Shown here piece after piece: positions 36,315 through 40,660 of a stretch of 40,660 nucleotides of DNA. The DNA is taken from NCBI GenBank assembly GCA_026393575.1, contig JAPKZX010000067.1, forward strand, positions 1 to 40,660, given 5' to 3'. The translations under genes and the position numbers were made by a program. The DNA comes from Actinomycetota bacterium. Lineage in GTDB: Bacteria; Actinomycetota; Acidimicrobiia; Acidimicrobiales; Ilumatobacteraceae. The first letter of the stretch is position 1; each line of letters opens with the position of its first letter. The notes under the pieces were generated by a model. The model searched no databases and was not told the origin of the DNA. It worked only from the letters and a program-made list of their open reading frames with translations.

Positions 36315-37490
36315 ATGTCTGACGACAACAACATTCCGAATCCGTTTGGTGGCTTACCTTTCTTCAACGACATGATGAAGGCAATGGCCGGTCAAGGTCC
36401 GTTGAACTGGGAATTGGCGCAACAATTCGCGCAAATCGGCGCTGCTGGTGACACTTCCGACCCAGAACCAGATGCAAGTACTCGTATCGCATACAACGCG
36501 CTTGCAGACATTGCCGACATGCATGTTCGCGAAATCACTGCGTTATCAACAGGGCCGCGTGACACCCATACTGAGATTCTCACTACCACTCGTGGGAAAT
36601 GGGCACAACGAACTTTGAGCGACTTTCGACCGCTGTTTACTGATTTAGCGACGGCACTTAACAAGCGTGACACCCCCGGAGAATCACCCGATGATCCCAT
36701 GATTGCAATGCTCAACAACCTCTCGACAATGATGGCTCCCGCAATGTTGGGTATGTCAGTGGGCTCGATGATTGGCGCGCTTGCCCAACACTCTCTCGGC
36801 CAATACGAGTTACCGCTGGCACGACCACATACATCTGAGATTTTGATTGTGTCGTCTTCTGTTGACTCGTTTGCATCTGAATGGGATATTCCGCGAGACG
36901 ACCTTCGCATGTGGGTGCTCATTCATGAACTTGTCTCACACGCAATTCTGGCGGCCCCAGGAATAGAAGAAGGTCTCACCGCATTAGTTCGCCGACATGT
37001 CTCAGCATTTTCTCCGGACCCAGAAGCCTTAATGTCGAGCCTTGGCGATCTTGATCCAAACGATGGCGATGCAATGGCAAACATTCAATCCATGTTCTCT
37101 GATCCAATGGTTCTCATGGGTGCAGTGCGATCTGCAGAACAAGCTGCAATGGCCCCAGTCCTTGACGCTCGTGTAGCTGCTATCTCTGGTTATATCGATT
37201 ACGCGGTCGACGCCGTGTCCTCACGATTACTCGGCGCAACATCACCTATTGCTGAAGCAGTGCGCAGACGGCGTGCCGAATACGGCACAGATGCTCAACT
37301 GATCGAACGACTTTTGGGTCTCACTACAACACGTGCACAACAACAACGTGGGCGAACATTCATCAATGGAGTTGTGGAACGCGAAGGCGCGGAAGCATTG
37401 CCTCGCATGCTCTCGTCGGCTGAATCAATGCCTACCCCGAACGAGGTTGATGCTCCTGGCCTCTGGCTCGCCCGCCTCGAGATCCAATAA
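36315..37490 (+). CDS. DUF2342 family putative metalloprotease
   Basis: A 391-aa DUF2342 protein, an actinobacterial family annotated as zinc-dependent metalloproteases or F420-associated proteins. Visible family parts are GQYELPLAR (162-170), a WVLIHELVSHAIL helix (200-212), AAISGYIDYAVDAVSSR, EAVRRRRAE and LIERLLGL. The expected HExxH appears as HELVSH (204-209), with one extra residue between the histidines, so zinc binding in the usual way is doubtful. There is no signal peptide. Its 3' end overlaps the convergent MFS gene by 59 bp. The true function is unknown. Confidence 0.82.
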   Translation: MSDDNNIPNPFGGLPFFNDMMKAMAGQGPLNWELAQQFAQIGAAGDTSDPEPDASTRIAYNALADIADMHVREITALSTGPRDTHTEILTTTRGKWAQRTLSDFRPLFTDLATALNKRDTPGESPDDPMIAMLNNLSTMMAPAMLGMSVGSMIGALAQHSLGQYELPLARPHTSEILIVSSSVDSFASEWDIPRDDLRMWVLIHELVSHAILAAPGIEEGLTALVRRHVSAFSPDPEALMSSLGDLDPNDGDAMANIQSMFSDPMVLMGAVRSAEQAAMAPVLDARVAAISGYIDYAVDAVSSRLLGATSPIAEAVRRRRAEYGTDAQLIERLLGLTTTRAQQQRGRTFINGVVEREGAEALPRMLSSAESMPTPNEVDAPGLWLARLEIQ

Positions 37491-38673
37491 CAATCCCACC
37501 GGCGCGCCAAAACAAAACGGCACCGACAGAACTAATCACCACTACACCGGCGAATCCGAGCCACCCTGATGGGCTGATGATGACTGGGATCAACCCACCA
37601 CACACCCAAGCAATTTGATTTTGAGTTTCAAATCTCGCAAATACTTTTCCACGGTTTGCATCAGGAGCGTCTCTTTGCACCGTGGCTTCAAATGCAAGTC
37701 GACCTATTGCCGCAGCCGCATTTACAGATGCGACCAACACGATTCCTCCCACCACGCGGTCGTACCACGTAGCAAAAAGTGCAACCAGCACAACAAACAC
37801 AAGAGATGCAAAGAGCATCATCTCTACTCGCATACGTCGCCGCAGATATGGTCCGGCGAAATTAGCGCCCAATGTCGCCAGACCTGAGAGTCCAATAGCT
37901 AAACCAAACCACGCCGTTCCAGCGATTTCTTTTCGTAACCAAAATGCCAAATGAAAGAACATGAAACCAACGGCAAATCGCAAAGTGCGCATAGCAATGG
38001 AAGCAGCGACAATCGATGGGCTATGTAGTTCTTCCTCTTCACGAGCATCGCTTTGAACAGCTTGTATGGCCATCTTCGGCAATCGATACGCATTCAAGGA
38101 TGCGGCCAAGAATGCAATGACTCCGAGCCCAAGTGCCGCACGTGTATCTATCAACTGCAAAGCTGCAACCGGACCTGCCACCACAAAGCCTGTGATGCCA
38201 GATATCTGTCCTAATTTGCTGTTGGACTCTACAAACTTTGATTCATCGTTGACCGTGGTTGGAACAATTGCCGACTTTGCAATGGCGTAGGTCTTACCCA
38301 AAATCAATGCGGCAAAAGCCAATGGAAAAAGTGTGAGCGAATCAAGTGAACTTGCCATGCCCACAAGCACGAACGCCCTCAAGACACCAACCAATACAAC
38401 AACCATTCGTTGACCGCCTTTCATGCGATCAACGAATGGGCCAACTAACGGGGCAACGACAGCGAACGGGGCCATGCTGACGGCAAGAAACAGCAAAACT
38501 TTTGTTCGTGCCGCGTCCGGACTGATCGACAAAAACAGCGAGTCTGCAAGAGCTACAGCCATTGCTGTATCTCCCGCAGTCATCAACGAGTGCACACGAG
38601 ATAGTCGTTGGAAAGGTGTAGTTGGTGGCAGCCCTGTTCCGACTACATCTCGAGATCTGCGTGTTTTAGCCAC
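37432..38673 (-). CDS. MFS transporter
   Basis: A 413-aa protein with about 12 hydrophobic segments and the MFS loop pattern, e.g. VGPFVDRMKGGQR between helices 2 and 3 (about residues 77-89), plus a basic cytoplasmic central loop. The C-terminus is Arg/Gly-rich (GSRGGRARGQEHQPRSG). It is probably a drug or metabolite exporter of the EntS/MFS_3 type, substrate unknown. The start is GTG, 9 bp after the regX3-like gene, with TAATAT 6 nt upstream. The last 59 bp overlap the convergent DUF2342 gene. Confidence 0.85.
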   Translation of the reverse strand: MAKTRRSRDVVGTGLPPTTPFQRLSRVHSLMTAGDTAMAVALADSLFLSISPDAARTKVLLFLAVSMAPFAVVAPLVGPFVDRMKGGQRMVVVLVGVLRAFVLVGMASSLDSLTLFPLAFAALILGKTYAIAKSAIVPTTVNDESKFVESNSKLGQISGITGFVVAGPVAALQLIDTRAALGLGVIAFLAASLNAYRLPKMAIQAVQSDAREEEELHSPSIVAASIAMRTLRFAVGFMFFHLAFWLRKEIAGTAWFGLAIGLSGLATLGANFAGPYLRRRMRVEMMLFASLVFVVLVALFATWYDRVVGGIVLVASVNAAAAIGRLAFEATVQRDAPDANRGKVFARFETQNQIAWVCGGLIPVIISPSGWLGFAGVVVISSVGAVLFWRAGGIVIGSRGGRARGQEHQPRSG

Positions 38674-38679
38674 GCGCAG

Positions 38680-38685
38680 ATATTA
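38680..38685 (-). promoter_or_regulatory. Leaderless -10 box of the MFS gene (TAATAT)
   Basis: TAATAT on the minus strand ends 6 nt before the GTG and includes the TAA stop of the response-regulator gene. Confidence 0.45.
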
Positions 38686-39408
38686 CGCCGTTCGTTGTTT
38701 GTCGTACTTGTATCCCAAACCACGAATGGTGATGATGCGTGTGGGATTAGCCGGATCATCTTCAATTTTCGAGCGAAGCCGTTTGATGTGAACATCAAGC
38801 GTCTTTGTATCACCCACGTAATCACTTCCCCACACACGGTCAATGAGGGTTTCACGGGGCAACACTCTGCCAGCATTCGCCAACAAAATATGAAGCAATT
38901 CAAATTCCTTGAGCGGCAGAGCTTGTGCATCTCCGCGAATGATGACTTCATGCTGATCTGGATCGAGTGCGACATCGCCAATCTCGATAGAAGATCCGGA
39001 AAGTTCCCCACCGCGCTCTGTGGGAACCCTACGCATCACTGCGCGCATACGTGCAGTGAGTTCACGCAAACGATAAGGCTTGGTGACGTAATCATCTGCG
39101 CCAACTTCAAGCCCAACAACGGTGTCAATCTCTGCACCCTTGGCTGTCACCATAATGATGGGCGTCAAAGTCTTCTTTCGAAGTTGACGACATACATCGA
39201 TGCCCGACATTTTTGGAAGCATCACGTCAAGCAGCACTAAGTCTGGTTGCACAATGTCGAACATTTCGAGGGCCTGCAAACCATCACGAGCGACCTCCAC
39301 ACGAAACCCTTCACGCTTCAGCCCCACTTGAAGAGCTTCAATAAATGACTCTTCATCCTCTACCACCAACACTGTTGGGATACCTGAAGTATTTCGCGCG
39401 TTCACCAT
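38683..39408 (-). CDS. regX3: OmpR-family response regulator, RegX3-like
   Basis: A 241-aa regulator. The receiver domain (13-125) has the acidic pair VEDEE, the phospho-acceptor Asp61 in LLDVMLP, Thr88 in VTAK and Lys110 in VTKPYRL. The C-terminal winged helix (about 145-238) has LPLKEFELLHILLAN, LIDRVWG and TLDVHIKRLRSKIE with RGLGYK. It is transcribed with the kinase gene, 16 bp downstream of it. In actinobacteria SenX3-RegX3 controls phosphate-starvation genes; that role is inferred from resemblance, since no pst or phoU genes are in view. Confidence 0.9.
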   Translation of the reverse strand: MVNARNTSGIPTVLVVEDEESFIEALQVGLKREGFRVEVARDGLQALEMFDIVQPDLVLLDVMLPKMSGIDVCRQLRKKTLTPIIMVTAKGAEIDTVVGLEVGADDYVTKPYRLRELTARMRAVMRRVPTERGGELSGSSIEIGDVALDPDQHEVIIRGDAQALPLKEFELLHILLANAGRVLPRETLIDRVWGSDYVGDTKTLDVHIKRLRSKIEDDPANPTRIITIRGLGYKYDKQRTA

Positions 39409-39424
39409 TGGTACCTATCGTGCC

Positions 39425-40543
39425 TCATGAAGTGGCCCGAACACGAGGAATAGAGAGGATAAACACCGAACCTTCACCTTCACGAGACCGTACGTTCACC
39501 TCACCGCCATGATTGGTGGCCACATGGCGAACAATCGACAGCCCAAGACCTGTTCCGCCAGTTCCTCGGCTGCGAGCCCTATCCACGCGATAGAAGCGTT
39601 CAAAGATGCGATCGAGGCTTTCCGCTGGAATTCCAATCCCATGATCTTCCACTTCTACATCGAGCATGGAGTGACTTCCATCGCGCAGGCGAACTTCGAT
39701 TGTCGAATCAGTATCGCTGTACTTAATCGCATTCTCTACAAGGTTGCCGATGGCTGAAGTTAACTGAAAGAAGTCACCCGTTACCAAAGTTGAATTTGTC
39801 GGCTGTTCCACAACGATTTCAACTTTCTTCTTTGCCGCAAGAGAACTAACGCGCTCTAGAACTTCTGTAATGACGGCATTCATATCCACGCCGGTATACA
39901 ACGCTTCCCCACCCAATTCAATGCGCGACAATTCCAATAAGTCATCAATCGTGCGAGACATGCGTTGTGTCTCTAACACCATTCGCCCTGTGAGCCGCAA
40001 GATGAGTTCGTCCTCTGTCTCACCTTCCAAAGTTTCTGCCAATACCGAAATTGCCCCAACGGGAGTCTTTAACTCGTGACTCACATTTGCCACGAAGTCT
40101 GTACGCACCTGGTCGATGCGCCATCTTTCCGTAATGTCTTCCACCAACGCCAATGCGCCACCGTCATTCAGAGGCACAGCATGTACTTCAAGAACGCGAA
40201 TAGGCGGACCGGCGAGTTGAATCTCTTCACGACGCTCTTTACCGACTAAGGCACGATCAATCAAGCGTTCAGTAGCGGCTTCAACGAGAACATCAACGTG
40301 TCGAGTCCCAGTCACTGTTGACATAGCGTTGTTTCGAAAACGAACTTGCCCGTCTTTACCAACGACAACAATTCCCATCGGCAGAGCATCGACTAGCGCT
40401 TCAAGTGACTCATTACTGTTTGCGACGTCTTCCTTTGGCGAGGCATCTTCAACAACTTCAGGAGCGCTTGGACGTGTGGTGCGACGAAGAACTACAACTG
40501 TTGCAACTGCACCAAGCAGTACACCAACAATTAGCTCCCACAT
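39425..40543 (-). CDS. senX3: Sensor histidine kinase, SenX3-like
   Basis: A 372-aa kinase with one N-terminal membrane helix (residues 3-19), a PAS domain (about 46-138), and a HisKA domain with the phospho-acceptor His156 in FVANVSHELKTPVGA. The HATPase domain has the N box NLVENAIKYSD, the G1 box DHGIGIP and the G2 box GTGGTGLGLSIV. It probably senses phosphate status through the PAS domain and partner proteins and phosphorylates the adjacent RegX3-like regulator. The length and layout fit SenX3 better than PhoR with a large extracellular loop. Confidence 0.9.
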   Translation of the reverse strand: MWELIVGVLLGAVATVVVLRRTTRPSAPEVVEDASPKEDVANSNESLEALVDALPMGIVVVGKDGQVRFRNNAMSTVTGTRHVDVLVEAATERLIDRALVGKERREEIQLAGPPIRVLEVHAVPLNDGGALALVEDITERWRIDQVRTDFVANVSHELKTPVGAISVLAETLEGETEDELILRLTGRMVLETQRMSRTIDDLLELSRIELGGEALYTGVDMNAVITEVLERVSSLAAKKKVEIVVEQPTNSTLVTGDFFQLTSAIGNLVENAIKYSDTDSTIEVRLRDGSHSMLDVEVEDHGIGIPAESLDRIFERFYRVDRARSRGTGGTGLGLSIVRHVATNHGGEVNVRSREGEGSVFILSIPRVRATS

Positions 40544-40660
40544 ACGTCTGAACTACGGCCTTTTTCTGACGTTACTTTGGCTGTATGAACGGAATTCCGT
40601 CCGTGTCGTCTTCTTGTGAGCGCTCACGACACCGAGCAGCACCTTTGTGTTCAGGCAACC
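40544..40660. other. Right-end region upstream of senX3
   Basis: These 117 bp hold two perfect 12-bp palindromes, ACGGAATTCCGT (40589-40600) and GTGAGCGCTCAC (40616-40627), the latter flanked by the inverted repeat GTGTCGT (40603-40609) / ACGACAC (40626-40632). Short open frames run off the edge on both strands (a plus ATG at 40585, a minus frame ending with TAA at 40572), but the window is too short to decide which, if either, is a gene. Confidence 0.4.

Noticed and set aside
38608-39240. 210-codon open frame on the plus strand opposite the response regulator
   Set aside because: Antisense to a gene with all response-regulator motifs intact, with no recognisable domains of its own.
40585-40660. 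Plus-strand frame starting MNGIPSVSSSC and running off the window
   Set aside because: Only 25 codons are visible, competing frames are equally open on the minus strand, and no motif supports it.

Overview
The window looks like one contiguous piece of an actinobacterial chromosome, probably class Acidimicrobiia (freshwater or marine type), with moderate GC. The evidence is the gene content: an actinobacterial-type inositol-3-phosphate synthase, a SenX3/RegX3-like two-component pair, DUF3054 and DUF2342 proteins, IdeR/DtxR-like iron boxes, and a heme set of the kind used in the coproporphyrin route. Genes are packed tightly, with many 1-14 bp start/stop overlaps. At many operon heads a TANNNT box lies 6-8 nt before the start codon and no Shine-Dalgarno sequence is seen, as expected for leaderless transcripts. 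I see no rRNA, tRNA, CRISPR array, insertion sequence or prophage. The taxonomic assignment is an inference from gene content only.

Layout. 1-5.7 kb (minus): O-acetylhomoserine sulfhydrylase, then ilvB-ilvN-ilvC with a good terminator after ilvC. ilvB is preceded by a 15-codon leader peptide ending V-L-V-V-V-V-L and an intrinsic terminator, a classic branched-chain attenuator. Upstream of that are DUF2752 and RDD membrane proteins. 5.7-8.4 kb (plus): haloalkane dehalogenase, inositol-phosphate synthase, DUF3054. 8.4-11.8 kb (minus): two paralogous copies of an unrecognised two-gene cassette (small protein plus ~390-400 aa protein with a YbjN-like C-terminus), downstream of ilvD. 11.8-21.7 kb (minus): ilvD, FTR1 iron permease behind two IdeR-like boxes, acyl-CoA dehydrogenase, gatCAB, then ferredoxin, alpha/beta hydrolase, lgt, enoyl-CoA hydratase.

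21.7-30.5 kb (plus): a frameshifted M48 peptidase, the heme genes hemE-hemH-hemY coupled to lnt, and a GT4 / methyltransferase / alpha-alpha-toroid operon. 30.5-31.7 kb (minus): a broken methyltransferase and a nitroreductase. 31.7-33.7 kb (plus): TesB thioesterase and a lipoprotein sugar dehydrogenase. 33.7-35.4 kb (minus): moaE, a 69-aa membrane protein and an mreB-like gene. 35.4-37.5 kb (plus): a mini-ORF, a possible degenerate trypsin-fold membrane protein, and a DUF2342 protein. 37.4-40.5 kb (minus): senX3-like kinase, regX3-like regulator and an MFS transporter.

Functionally the window joins branched-chain amino acid synthesis (ilvBNC plus separate ilvD), tRNA-Gln/Asn transamidation, late heme synthesis, lipoprotein maturation (Lgt, Lnt and one lipobox substrate) and probably phosphate sensing. 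The most novel material is the duplicated cassette at 8.4-11.8 kb. Other points of interest are an Lnt whose nucleophile cysteine position is serine, two genes broken by frameshift with apparent internal loss, and two divergent gene pairs whose leaderless -10 boxes overlap.
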